From JBNKLG01 sp050292235 (GTDB lineage: Bacteria > Pseudomonadota > Gammaproteobacteria > Chromatiales > Chromatiaceae): DNA of 64,000 bases. A model generated the notes under the pieces. The model did not search any database. It was not told where the DNA came from and saw only the letters and a list, made by a program, of their open reading frames with translations. The position numbers and the translations under genes were made by a program. Of the stretch, positions 37,908-45,866 are shown piece after piece. The stretch covers positions 18,245-82,244 of the forward strand of contig JBNKLG010000005.1 in the NCBI GenBank assembly GCA_050292235.1, given 5' to 3'. How positions within the stretch are numbered: the first letter of the stretch is position 1; each line of letters begins with the position of its first letter.

Positions 37908-38969
37908 TTAACCCAAACGCTGCATCAGGTAAGCCGATATCTCTGAGTCCCTGCCGAACACGTCGATAGCCAAATCAATGGGGCGCTTGCCGTCATGTCC
38001 TCTGAGTTCCAGATTAGCTCCGGCATCGATCAACAGTTTTGCGCAGTTGTCGAAACCATGCCACAGGGCATCGTGGAGGGGGGTATAGCCGTTGGTAGGG
38101 CCTTGGTAGTCGATGTTGATGTCAGGGTGTTGCAACAACAGTTGCGTCATGTCTGCTCGTCCGTTATAGGTGGCTTTGTGCAAGGGGACGGCGAGGAAGG
38201 TGGGTTCGACCGCATTGGGGTTGGCACCCCCGGCAAGCAATTGTTTGGCTGCTTCGTGGTGTCCGTCCCTGACCGCCACCAACAGGGGGGTGTGGCCGTC
38301 GTTAAAGTTGCCCAGGCGGGGGCTGCGTTTGTCTACCGGGAAGCCCTGTTTCAGGAGGATGCCGAGGGTTTCCAGGTTGTTGTTAATGACGGCATCCATC
38401 AATGGATTGTCTTTGATCAATACCTGGTCCTGTGCCTGGCGACGCTGCAATGCGGATTGAATGGCCTCGATTTTTGCCCGTTCTGATGGTTTTTTGTTGA
38501 CCTTGAGTTCATAAGCGACATGCTCTTCCAAGGTAAAACCATAGTGTGTGGGGATTGTGAGCCGGGCATTTTGTTGTAGCAGGTATTCGACGATATCGGT
38601 AAATTTGAACCAAATGGCCTCCATCAAAGGGGTATGGCCGGTGGCGGCGCTCTGGCAGTCGATCAGCGCGCCATGGTCCAGCACAAGTTTGACCAGGGGC
38701 AGATGGCCTCCCTGACAGGCTTTGTGGATGGGAAAAGCGCCACCTTGATCGTCGGCGCAATTCGGATCTGCGCCCATGCACAGTAGCCATTGTGCCAAGT
38801 CCAGATAACCGTATCCGCAGGCAATCATCAGAGGCGTCAGACCGGAGTCAGCGCACTTTTCATTGAGATCGCCGCCTTTTGCCAGGATGGCAGCCGCCAA
38901 TTCCTGATTATTGTTTGCAACCGCTCGGCACAATTCTGCGGCCGGTTCCGGATGAGTGTCGTTATTCAA
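37908..38969 (-). CDS. Ankyrin repeat protein
   Basis: A 353-residue protein built of about eight ankyrin repeats in two blocks (for example GLTPLMIACGYGYLDLAQWL, HTPLLVAVRDGHHEAAKQLL, GYTPLHDALWHGFDNCAKLL), separated by a charged linker (KVNKKPSERAKIEAIQSALQ) near residues 155-180. No signal peptide, so cytoplasmic; role is probably protein binding. Start is TTG at 38969, overlapping the stop of a 49-codon ORF by eight bases. The stop codon directly abuts the stop of the giant kinase gene on the other strand. Confidence 0.88.
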   Translation of the reverse strand: MNNDTHPEPAAELCRAVANNNQELAAAILAKGGDLNEKCADSGLTPLMIACGYGYLDLAQWLLCMGADPNCADDQGGAFPIHKACQGGHLPLVKLVLDHGALIDCQSAATGHTPLMEAIWFKFTDIVEYLLQQNARLTIPTHYGFTLEEHVAYELKVNKKPSERAKIEAIQSALQRRQAQDQVLIKDNPLMDAVINNNLETLGILLKQGFPVDKRSPRLGNFNDGHTPLLVAVRDGHHEAAKQLLAGGANPNAVEPTFLAVPLHKATYNGRADMTQLLLQHPDINIDYQGPTNGYTPLHDALWHGFDNCAKLLIDAGANLELRGHDGKRPIDLAIDVFGRDSEISAYLMQRLG

Positions 38970-39111
38970 TCTCTTCTCTTCTGCTGATAAATTCAGTTAC
39001 TTCATCCTGAAGCAGCCGTTTTAGCTGGTTCAGGACGCTCCATTCCTTCAGATCAACAACCACCACTTGGCTCTTCATCAGGTTGACCAAACCAAACAGA
39101 ATACCTGGCAT
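38962..39111 (-). CDS. Small 49-residue ORF between MCP and ankyrin genes
   Basis: A 49-residue frame starting MPGILFGLVNLMKSQVVVVD and ending in a charged helix with ISRREEIE. Its ATG lies nine bases inside/after the end of the chemoreceptor gene (stop at 39120-39122) and its stop overlaps the ankyrin TTG start by eight bases. Gap-free arrangement in one direction favours a real coding link, possibly as a leader that couples ankyrin translation. No family is recognised and chance cannot be excluded. Confidence 0.45.
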   Translation of the reverse strand: MPGILFGLVNLMKSQVVVVDLKEWSVLNQLKRLLQDEVTEFISRREEIE

Positions 39112-39119
39112 CTAGACAT

Positions 39120-40769
39120 CTACACGCGAAAACGGCCAACCAGACTTTGCTGCTGATTGGCAAGCCTATTCAACTCTTCGCTCGCCCCAGAGGTTTGCTC
39201 TGCCCCCTCCGCAGTCTGTAATGCCACCCCACTGATATTCGACACATTGCGATTGACCTCCTCTGTCACCTTACGTTGTTCTTCCGCAGCACTCGCAATC
39301 TGGGTGGTATTGTCGCTTATCAGAGAGACCTCACGCACAATGGCTTCTAGAATCTCGCTGGTCATCTCAGCCTCCTTAACCGTAGCCTGGGCCTTGTCTC
39401 TCCCTGATTCTACGGATCGGGCCGCATGGGTAGCGCCCTCCTGAACCCGTTCGATCATTTCCCGTATCTCCTGGGTCGAGGCCTGGGTCCGGCTGGCCAA
39501 AGTCCTAACTTCATCGGCTACCACCGCAAAACCGCGCCCCTGGTCACCAGCACGGGCAGCCTCAATAGCCGCATTCAAAGCCAGCAGATTGGTCTGTTCG
39601 GCAATGCTCTGGATAACATCGATCACCTGCCCGATCTCCTGGCTGTGTCCCTCAAGTTTATTGATGGCAGAGACAGCCCCCTCTATTTCGCTAGCCAGTT
39701 GCGCAATTTGACCGGTCGTCGTGGCGACCTGATTTCGCCCTTTTGCCACTTGCTCATCCGTTTCACGGGCTGCAGTTGCCGTGCGAGTAGCGTTTTGAGC
39801 CACCTCCGAGGCAGTAGCAGACATCTGATTCAGCGCAGTTGCAACCTGTTCAGTCTCCGCATGTTGCAACTGTACACTTTCACTGGTTTGGCGGGTGATC
39901 GCCGAAAGCTCTTCCGACGTTGAGGTCAGACTGGTAGTCACCTCCGATACCTGACGAATAATCTCCTGAAGCTTATCTACGAACCGATTGAAAAGTTCAC
40001 TCAAGCGGCCGAATTCATCTCGACCGCTCACCTCCAGCCTGCGTGTCAAATCGCCTTCACCATCAGCAAACTGCTTCAAACTGTCCATGATTCGCTTCAA
40101 CGGCTGGCTAATCAACAATGGAAACCAGACAGCAACGACAATAGAAAGCACAACGCCCACGACAGCGGCTGCAACCAACGCCCACTCCGCCTTAGCCTCA
40201 ATCGACGCCGCCATATCCACCGCAGTTTTAGAGGCCTTTTCAGTAAGCTCAGTCAAGCCATCAATTTCATCTCGGGCCTGTTGAAATTTACCGTCAAGGG
40301 CAGCAAACCCAGCAACCGCTTTCGCATGAGCACCCTCATCACTATTGACGGCGAGATCGTCAAGCAGGCCTTTGCTGGCATCGGACCACTCTTTAATGAA
40401 CTTGTTGAACCGAGCAACTTTGTCGTTCATCTCCGGGGTCATCACCATGGTCTGTGAAAATTTGTTCACACGGTCTAGCGCCTGATCGATATTTTCCTGC
40501 CGATCCGCAAGCGCCTGACGATACTCCGAACTCTTCTGGGGCACAGCCATCGCCAACCACTGGGCGGTGACCGCTTGGTAGAGATCTCTGTCCGCCTGCA
40601 ACAGTTTATTGATGGCCGGAATATAGACATGCCCCAAAGCGCCGGCTTCATGCCCCACATTACGAATGCCTTTCCATCCGGTAGAAGCGATGATCAGCAG
40701 CAGCAGAGAAAGCAACACAATCGTGCCACGCAACTTGGAAATAAAAGATATATCCTTGAATATCAACAT
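39120..40769 (-). CDS. Methyl-accepting chemotaxis protein
   Basis: A 549-residue transmembrane chemoreceptor. ATG at 40769 is preferred (GGTGG five bases upstream) over an upstream TTG. One N-terminal helix (IVLLSLLLLIIASTGWKG), a periplasmic four-helix-bundle sensor (about 40-185), a second helix (ALVAAAVVGVVLSIVVAVWF), a HAMP domain (PLKRIMDSLKQFADGEGDLT) and a long cytoplasmic signalling hairpin with the tip LALNAAIEAARAGDQGRGFA and FAVVADEVRTLA. No C-terminal pentapeptide (CheR-binding) is seen. Ligand unknown. Followed by the 49-residue ORF and the ankyrin gene. Confidence 0.95.
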   Translation of the reverse strand: MLIFKDISFISKLRGTIVLLSLLLLIIASTGWKGIRNVGHEAGALGHVYIPAINKLLQADRDLYQAVTAQWLAMAVPQKSSEYRQALADRQENIDQALDRVNKFSQTMVMTPEMNDKVARFNKFIKEWSDASKGLLDDLAVNSDEGAHAKAVAGFAALDGKFQQARDEIDGLTELTEKASKTAVDMAASIEAKAEWALVAAAVVGVVLSIVVAVWFPLLISQPLKRIMDSLKQFADGEGDLTRRLEVSGRDEFGRLSELFNRFVDKLQEIIRQVSEVTTSLTSTSEELSAITRQTSESVQLQHAETEQVATALNQMSATASEVAQNATRTATAARETDEQVAKGRNQVATTTGQIAQLASEIEGAVSAINKLEGHSQEIGQVIDVIQSIAEQTNLLALNAAIEAARAGDQGRGFAVVADEVRTLASRTQASTQEIREMIERVQEGATHAARSVESGRDKAQATVKEAEMTSEILEAIVREVSLISDNTTQIASAAEEQRKVTEEVNRNVSNISGVALQTAEGAEQTSGASEELNRLANQQQSLVGRFRV

Positions 40770-41318
40770 ATTTACCACCAAAATTTAAGCAATAGTGCCA
40801 ATGAATAATGATGCTTCGGTTTAGCCCAACCACTGCAAGATTAAAGAAGATCGGACCATCAATGCGGTAAGGTTTTCCGGGTTACCAAATATCAAATAAC
40901 TGAATTACTGATTGATTCAGCTCCATAGCAGTCTCCTTATCTTGTCAAAGTGATTGGCCGTAGCTCTTCGCATGGATGACCCTCTGCGCTTGTTTTCAGC
41001 TTTTTGCAACCACCAGATTCCGGATCATAGAGCCGCTCCTGTTTTGGCCATTTGAAATACTATAGATCATATAGTCACATGAAGTTTTAGTTGCATCCTG
41101 CAAGCCCACGCGATAACCTCGTCGCCGATGTCGGGATCGAAACAACTGAAGGAGATAACGGCATCGCTGCGCCATTAGCAGAAAACACCTAATTTCAAAA
41201 TTAGGTGCATGGAGCGAGACCGACCTGGACGTCCTTTCAATTGATACGGCCATTTTCGTTTCGCCCCATGGGGCGCAGTTTCAATCATGAAACAATCGAC
41301 AAATGGAGAAATGTATCA
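40770..41318. other. 549-base intergenic stretch between MCP and hemerythrin genes
   Basis: No supportable gene; an 85-codon frame on the minus strand (40996-41253) lacks motifs. It must hold the divergent promoters of the chemoreceptor and hemerythrin genes. Two palindromes are present: a 22-base one (41186-41207) and a 14-base CGCCCCATGGGGCG (41262-41275). Confidence 0.6.
41186..41207. promoter_or_regulatory. 22-base palindrome upstream of hemerythrin gene
   Basis: CACCTAATTT and AAATTAGGTG are perfect inverted arms with a two-base centre. Located 112 bases upstream of the hemerythrin start. It could be an operator for a dimeric regulator or a hairpin; there is no T run next to it to suggest a terminator. 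Confidence 0.45.
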
Positions 41319-41726
41319 ATGTCACTTATCACTTGGACCAAAGAACAATTCGGCACCAACGTCTCAGCACACGATAACGAACACCAAATTATCTTCGACA
41401 TGCTGAACAGTCTGCACTCTACAGCAAGCGGTTCTGACCGTGGCGCGATCGGCAATCAGCTCGACGCCCTGATCAGCTACGTTGCCGAACACTTTGGTTC
41501 TGAAGAAAAAAACATGGCTGCCAGCAATTATCCTGATCTGGCAAGACACAAGGAAGAGCACGACAAACTCGTCGGCACCTGTGTTGAACTGCAAAAGAGC
41601 TTCCATGCCGGGGATGCCGAGGTAACCCAGGAAACCACGACCTTCCTGAGCGACTGGCTGAAGCATCACATTCCGACCATTGACCGCTCTTATGGCCCGA
41701 CAATGAATAGTAACGGTATCAACTAA
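41319..41726 (+). CDS. Bacteriohemerythrin
   Basis: A 135-residue single-domain protein that binds oxygen at a non-heme di-iron centre, used for oxygen storage, delivery or sensing. ATG at 41319 (MSLITWTKEQF) is chosen; GGAG lies about ten bases upstream and the family starts with this I-x-W segment. Iron ligands match the family: His22 (HDNEH), His58 and Glu62 (HFGSEE), His77 and His81 (HKEEH), His117 and Asp122 (HHIPTID). It lies next to a chemoreceptor gene, though divergently, and in a genome segment rich in oxygen-responsive genes. Followed by a terminator. Confidence 0.93.
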   Translation: MSLITWTKEQFGTNVSAHDNEHQIIFDMLNSLHSTASGSDRGAIGNQLDALISYVAEHFGSEEKNMAASNYPDLARHKEEHDKLVGTCVELQKSFHAGDAEVTQETTTFLSDWLKHHIPTIDRSYGPTMNSNGIN

Positions 41727-41778
41727 ACCATACAGCAAGACCCAGAGCGATACGCACAGCGTAGCGTTCGACACGAAG

Positions 41779-41821
41779 CGGGCCTGGGACACTCACCTTT
41801 GAGAAACCCGGCCCGTTTTTT
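41779..41821 (+). terminator. Rho-independent terminator after hemerythrin gene
   Basis: CGGGCC-T-GGG (41779-41788) pairs with CCCGGCCCG (41807-41815), one bulged T, followed by a six-base T run. It starts about 50 bases after the hemerythrin stop codon. Confidence 0.8.
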
Positions 41822-41870
41822 ATTGTATTTTCATGAAAAAACAATCCGATTAACAGCTGTGCTTCGTTCT

Positions 41871-42449
41871 TTACCCTGTTGACGAAATCACCTCACAATA
41901 ACGGAAACAGTCGACAGTATGATCATTGACCATGCCGGTCGCCTGCATGTGGGCGTAGACAATGGTGGAACCAACGAATTTGAAACCCCGTTTTTTCAAA
42001 TCCTTGCTGATGGTGTCCGAAAGCGCTGTACTTGCCGGAACTTGTGACAGATCGCGCCACTGGTTGACGATTGGCTCTCCATCGACAAAACGCCAAAAAT
42101 AGTCATCCAGGCCGCCAAACTCCTCGCGTATCGCCAGCGTGGCCTGTGCGTTGGTCACCGCAGCGGCCACCTTCAGGCGGTTGCGCACAATCCCTGGATC
42201 CTGCAGCAGTTTTTCGATCTTTTTGGGCGTGTAGCGGGCAATGCGTTCGGCATCGAAATTGTCGAAGGCCTTGCGATAGCCTTCGCGCTTTTTCAGGATG
42301 GTCAGCCAGGAGAGGCCCGCCTGCGCCCCTTCGAGCATGAGGAACTCGAACAGGGCACGCTCATCATGCAGAGGTACGCCCCACTCGGTATCGTGATAGT
42401 GCTGATAGATCGGCTCCTTGCCGACCCAGGCGCAACGGGTTACGTACAT
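41871..42449 (-). CDS. tag: DNA-3-methyladenine glycosylase I
   Basis: Base-excision repair enzyme that removes 3-methyladenine from alkylated DNA. ATG at 42449 (MYVTRCAWVGKEPIYQHYHD) gives 192 residues. The structural zinc ligands are present: Cys6, His19 (HYHDTEWG), and the C-terminal His and Cys in NDHTVDCFRY. The conserved LMLEGAQAGLSW segment with the active-site Glu is intact. It follows the frameshifted VOC gene by four bases and ends the minus-strand cluster. Confidence 0.95.
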   Translation of the reverse strand: MYVTRCAWVGKEPIYQHYHDTEWGVPLHDERALFEFLMLEGAQAGLSWLTILKKREGYRKAFDNFDAERIARYTPKKIEKLLQDPGIVRNRLKVAAAVTNAQATLAIREEFGGLDDYFWRFVDGEPIVNQWRDLSQVPASTALSDTISKDLKKRGFKFVGSTIVYAHMQATGMVNDHTVDCFRYCEVISSTG

Positions 42450-42453
42450 GCTC

Positions 42454-42829
42454 TTACGCCTCATCAGGCTTATGACACACAGCCTCAATATTGTGCCCAT
42501 CTGGATCGAGAACAAAGGCACCGTAGTAATTTGGGATGATAAATTGCCCGAATCCCGGGGGCTCCGTTGTCCTTGCCACCAGCAGCCAGTGCTGCCTGAT
42601 AGAATTGATCCACCTGTGCCCGACGCTCAGCCACAAAGGCGATGTGCATCGGCGCATGAGCCTGCCCGCCCTCGCCAAACCAAAACTCCGGTTTGCCGTT
42701 ACGCCCCATTCCTGTCCAGCCTTCAACCCCCATCACCACCTCGATACCCAGCGGGGCCAAACTATCGACATAAAACGCCTTACTCTTTTCAGCATTGGAT
42801 ACACCAATACCCATATGATCAATAATCAT
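42454..42829 (-). pseudogene. VOC-family (glyoxalase-like) gene with a +1 frameshift
   Basis: Reads as a single VOC protein of about 125 residues if one frame change is allowed. The first frame gives MIIDHMGIGVSNAEKSKAFY up to GGKDNGAPGIR-AIYHP, and the second continues NYYGAFVLDPDGHNIEAVCH, the family's conserved end. The break lies in a three-T run on the plus strand (42530-42532): one extra base turns CCC-AAT-TAC into CCC-AAA-TTA. It may be a true mutation or a sequencing indel. The start overlaps the EVE-domain gene end by 11 bases. Confidence 0.8.
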
Positions 42830-43265
42830 CTCTCATCTCCTCGGTATTTACGGACATTGCATCGGCAATCAGTAAAAAATCGCGCTGTGGAATTTGCAGG
42901 TGCCCATAGCGAAATGCAAAGCCCCAGCGGCTTATGTCTTTCACAAAGGTAAGCCTCTCCAACAGCGGATGAATAGGGGTCTCGGTTGACGCACAAAATT
43001 CGATATCACGTCGGAACGGTATAAACCCCGGAGCCATCTCAACCTGATAGACTTCGTCACCCACCACCTCACCAATCGCAGTAAAACGCTGGCACAGCGC
43101 CTTCTCACCCAATATTTCACGCGGTGAGTAGTAGACAATCCAGTCACCCGTCGCCATACGTTTCAGTGGTTGCGCTTTACCATGGCAGAGCTGGGCAAAA
43201 CCACCCTCCCTGCCGATCAACACATGTTGTCGTGAAGCAACGCCTATCCAGTAGCGCTGTATCAA
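42819..43265 (-). CDS. EVE domain-containing protein
   Basis: A 148-residue protein with the EVE fold (PUA-like). The family begins RYWIGVASxxHVL; here a TTG at 43265 gives MIQRYWIGVASRQHVLIG, with AGAAGG upstream, and overlaps the preceding VOC stop as TTGA. An 18-residue longer ATG start (43316) would lie inside the VOC gene. GGFAQLCHGKAQPLKRM and GDWIVYYSPRE are typical. EVE proteins are thought to bind modified bases in DNA or RNA; the target here is unknown. Confidence 0.88.
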   Translation of the reverse strand: MIQRYWIGVASRQHVLIGREGGFAQLCHGKAQPLKRMATGDWIVYYSPREILGEKALCQRFTAIGEVVGDEVYQVEMAPGFIPFRRDIEFCASTETPIHPLLERLTFVKDISRWGFAFRYGHLQIPQRDFLLIADAMSVNTEEMRDDY

Positions 43266-43687
43266 CCGGCCTTCTCTGCCAGGGTCACAATGTAACCATT
43301 GTTGTCTCTGATCCATATCTCACGCATGCCGTAGAAGGTTTTATGATCAGGCAACAGGGTTTCGATCCCATCCCCGAGATCAGCCAGCAGGTCATCCAGA
43401 TCATCCACTTCAAGATAAAAAGAGGCGCTGGCAGCGACTGCTGCATCACCCAATGGCGCGTACTCTGTCGCGAAGGATGAACGCAATTGGAACATGACCA
43501 TCGCACTGTCGCGTTGCAGCATGGCCCACTGTAAGGGAACATTGACAGAAAATTCGTTGACCGGCGTTTCACTCCCTGACGCCAACATACCGGCAAGAAA
43601 ACGGAAACCGAGACGCTCGCAGTAGAATGCAACACTCTGGTTAACATCCTCAGTCATCAGGTTGGGGGTCAGTGTGGTAGTACTCAT
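43262..43687 (-). CDS. VOC-family (glyoxalase/bleomycin resistance-like) protein
   Basis: A 141-residue vicinal-oxygen-chelate fold protein with two beta-alpha-beta-beta-beta modules: TTTLTPNLMTEDVNQSVAFY (first) and ASFYLEVDDLDDLLADLGDG (second), ending in EIWIRDNNGYIVTLAEKAG. Metal-ligand candidates (Glu in EVDDLDD, Glu in REIWI) are present but substrate is unknown. First gene of the minus-strand cluster VOC-EVE-VOC-tag, divergent from the TfoX-like/WYL pair 121 bases away. Confidence 0.88.
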   Translation of the reverse strand: MSTTTLTPNLMTEDVNQSVAFYCERLGFRFLAGMLASGSETPVNEFSVNVPLQWAMLQRDSAMVMFQLRSSFATEYAPLGDAAVAASASFYLEVDDLDDLLADLGDGIETLLPDHKTFYGMREIWIRDNNGYIVTLAEKAG

Positions 43688-43808
43688 GGTTATCTCCTTC
43701 AGGTTCTCTTGATTGAATGACGCCAGACTACTCCCACGCTACTGACACCCTGCTGTCAGTAGCTATGTGACAAGGTAACCACTTCACAAACCCAGGGGAG
43801 GACGAACC

Positions 43809-44141
43809 ATGGCCATCAGCGACGACTGGCTGGAATACCTGAAAGAACTGCTGGAATGGTTGCCAAGGCTGCGCGCAAAAAAGATGTTTGGCGGTGCCGG
43901 CTTTTACAGCGACGAGCTGTTTTTCGCCATCGCCGATGACAACGGCCTCTACTTAAAAGCCGACAAAGAGAGCGAAGCCTTCTACCGCGATGGCAATAGC
44001 GAGCCGTTCAGCTACGAATCAAAGGGCAAGGTAAGCAAAATGAATTTCTGGCTGGTACCCATCGATGCACTAGAGGATCCAGATGAACTGCGCCGCTGGG
44101 TAGACGTCGCCCTCGGCACCGCGCTACGCAATCGGAAATAA
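43809..44141 (+). CDS. TfoX N-terminal domain protein
   Basis: A 110-residue protein with the TfoX_N signature KKMFGGAGFYSDELFFAIADDNGLYLKAD. It has only the N-terminal domain and lacks the C-terminal half of the competence regulator TfoX/Sxy, so a competence role is doubtful. AGGGGAGG lies ahead of the ATG. The WYL regulator gene starts two bases after its stop, so the two form an operon. Confidence 0.88.
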   Translation: MAISDDWLEYLKELLEWLPRLRAKKMFGGAGFYSDELFFAIADDNGLYLKADKESEAFYRDGNSEPFSYESKGKVSKMNFWLVPIDALEDPDELRRWVDVALGTALRNRK

Positions 44142-44143
44142 CC

Positions 44144-44818
44144 GTGCGCCGTGCCGACCGTCTCTTTCGCATCACCCAGGAGCTGCGCAGCGATCGCTGG
44201 CTGACGGCACACGCCCTGGCCGAGCTGCTGGAAGTCTCTGATCGCACCATCTACCGCGATATTCAGGACCTTTCCCTCTCCGGTATCCCCATCATCGCCG
44301 AAGCAGGGTTGGGTTATCGCCTGATGGAGGGGTTCCGCCTGCCGCCCCTGATGTTTGACGAAGAGGAGCTGGAGGCACTGCTGTTGGGGATACGGATGGT
44401 CGGCGTCTGGAGTGACCCACTACTGGCCAACGCGGCAGAGCGGGCGGTGGCTCGTATTGAAGCGGTGTTACCGGAACGGCTGCTGCCGGAGCTGTCGCGC
44501 AACTCGATTCTGGTGCCCCCTTTCGGTCCGGAAGCAGCCGTCGGCGATGCGCTGCACCTGTTGCGTCAGGCAATCCGCAATCAGAGCAAGGTACGTTTCC
44601 ACTACCAACGCGCCGATGGCCAAAAATCGACCCGCACCGTCTGGCCACTGGGCCTCGCTTACTGGGGCAGAACCTGGACACTGGTGGCCTGGTGTGAACT
44701 CAGAGATTCCTTTCGCCACTTCCGCCTCGACCGCATGGATCATCCGGTCGAGAGTGGTGAGCGTTATCCGTTACAGAGAGGCAGACGGCTGGAGGATTTC
44801 CTCGCTCAATACCAATGA
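44144..44818 (+). CDS. WYL-domain transcriptional regulator (YafY-like)
   Basis: A 224-residue regulator starting with GTG at 44144. N-terminal HTH-11 domain (RADRLFRITQELRSDRWLTAHALAELLEVSDRTIYRDIQDL, read in segments) is followed by a WYL domain (RFHYQRADGQKSTRTVWPLGLAYWGRTWTLVAWCELR) and a C-terminal FRLDRM motif. WYL domains bind ligands, often nucleic acid pieces. Divergent orientation to the VOC-EVE-VOC-tag cluster suggests it controls that cluster and its own operon. Confidence 0.92.
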   Translation: MRRADRLFRITQELRSDRWLTAHALAELLEVSDRTIYRDIQDLSLSGIPIIAEAGLGYRLMEGFRLPPLMFDEEELEALLLGIRMVGVWSDPLLANAAERAVARIEAVLPERLLPELSRNSILVPPFGPEAAVGDALHLLRQAIRNQSKVRFHYQRADGQKSTRTVWPLGLAYWGRTWTLVAWCELRDSFRHFRLDRMDHPVESGERYPLQRGRRLEDFLAQYQ

Positions 44819-44903
44819 CGAGAAAAAGTGTTCTGCCAGCATTCAGTTTTAATTCAGTTGGCGCCGTTAGCCTTGTCTCCAACATCCCACTGGAGACATC
44901 ACC

Positions 44904-45482
44904 ATGCCCAACAACCCCAACTCTATTCGCGTCTGGGACCCATTGATCAGACTGTTTCACTGGTCGCTTGTAATCGGTTTTTTTCTGGCATACATCACTG
45001 AGGACGACTGGCAAAGCCTGCATGTGCTGGCTGGATACACCGTATTTGGCCTGGTGCTGTTTCGTTTGATCTGGGGATTGGTCGGCTCCCGCTACGCACG
45101 CTTTGGCAGTTTTGTGCGCTCTCCAGCCACCACACTGGCTTACCTGAAGGATGTCATCCACTCCCGCGCCGAGCGTCATTTGGGCCATAACCCGGCAGGC
45201 GGGGCCATGATCGTGGCTCTGCTGACCTGTCTGCTGACCACAACGTTGAGTGGTATGGCGTTATACGGCTTCGAGGAGTTTTCCGGCCCCCTTGCCGACG
45301 CCATGCACTCGGCACCCGAATGGGCGGGCGAGACGCTGAAAGAGGTGCATGAGTTTTTTGCCAATTTCACCCTGTTTTTGGTCGCCCTGCATGTGGCAGG
45401 CGTTCTGCTGGCCAGCCTTCAACATGGTGAAAACCTGATACGCAGCATGATCACTGGCCGTAAACAGAAGGAGTTACCATGA
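44904..45482 (+). CDS. Cytochrome b561 family membrane subunit
   Basis: A 192-residue four-helix di-heme cytochrome b, the quinol-side electron carrier in many cytochrome c modules. Helices begin VWDPLIRLFHWSLVIGFFLA (heme ligand His), SLHVLAGYTVFGLVLFRLIWG (His), IVALLTCLLTTTLSGMALYG and EVHEFFANFTLFLVALHVAGV (His pair). Its stop overlaps the SHP-like start (45479-45482). The pairing with SHP and DHC matches the SHP/DHC/cytochrome b clusters of proteobacteria. Confidence 0.92.
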   Translation: MPNNPNSIRVWDPLIRLFHWSLVIGFFLAYITEDDWQSLHVLAGYTVFGLVLFRLIWGLVGSRYARFGSFVRSPATTLAYLKDVIHSRAERHLGHNPAGGAMIVALLTCLLTTTLSGMALYGFEEFSGPLADAMHSAPEWAGETLKEVHEFFANFTLFLVALHVAGVLLASLQHGENLIRSMITGRKQKELP

Positions 45483-45856
45483 AAAATCGGTTGCTTATTT
45501 CAGCGCTATTGATCAGCGCAACCGCCCAAGCTGTCTCCATTACCGAAGTGCAAGACCAATATCGCACTCCGGGCACCGTCCCCTTTAAGTCTGCGCGTGG
45601 TGAAAAGCTATGGCAGAGCCAGCCCAACCAGAATCGCCAATGCAACAACTGCCATGGAAAGGATCTCAGGCAGCCGGGCCAGCATCAGCGCACCCATAAG
45701 ACCATCGAACCGATGGCGCCCTCTGTCACGGCAGATCGATTCAGCGACTTCGCCAAGGTGGAGAAGTGGTTCAAACGCAACTGCCAATGGACCTGGGGCC
45801 GCGCCTGTACGCCCCAGGAAAAGGGCGACTTGATTGAATATTTAAAGCAATTCTGA
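45479..45856 (+). CDS. SHP-like monoheme cytochrome c (DUF1924)
   Basis: A 125-residue exported cytochrome with a signal peptide (MKNRLLISALLISATAQA) and one heme site CNNCHG (about residues 56-61). The sphaeroides heme protein (SHP) family has an unusual heme that frees its distal ligand on reduction and binds oxygen or NO. The C-terminal Cys pair (NCQWTWGRACTP) may form a disulfide. It is coupled to cytochrome b561 and followed ten bases later by diheme cytochrome c, its expected electron donor. Confidence 0.87.
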   Translation: MKNRLLISALLISATAQAVSITEVQDQYRTPGTVPFKSARGEKLWQSQPNQNRQCNNCHGKDLRQPGQHQRTHKTIEPMAPSVTADRFSDFAKVEKWFKRNCQWTWGRACTPQEKGDLIEYLKQF

Positions 45857-45866
45857 GGAGATCATC

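Noticed and set aside
40996..41253. 85-codon frame on the minus strand before the MCP gene
   Set aside because: Basic, low-complexity content with no family features; it overlaps the palindrome region that looks regulatory.
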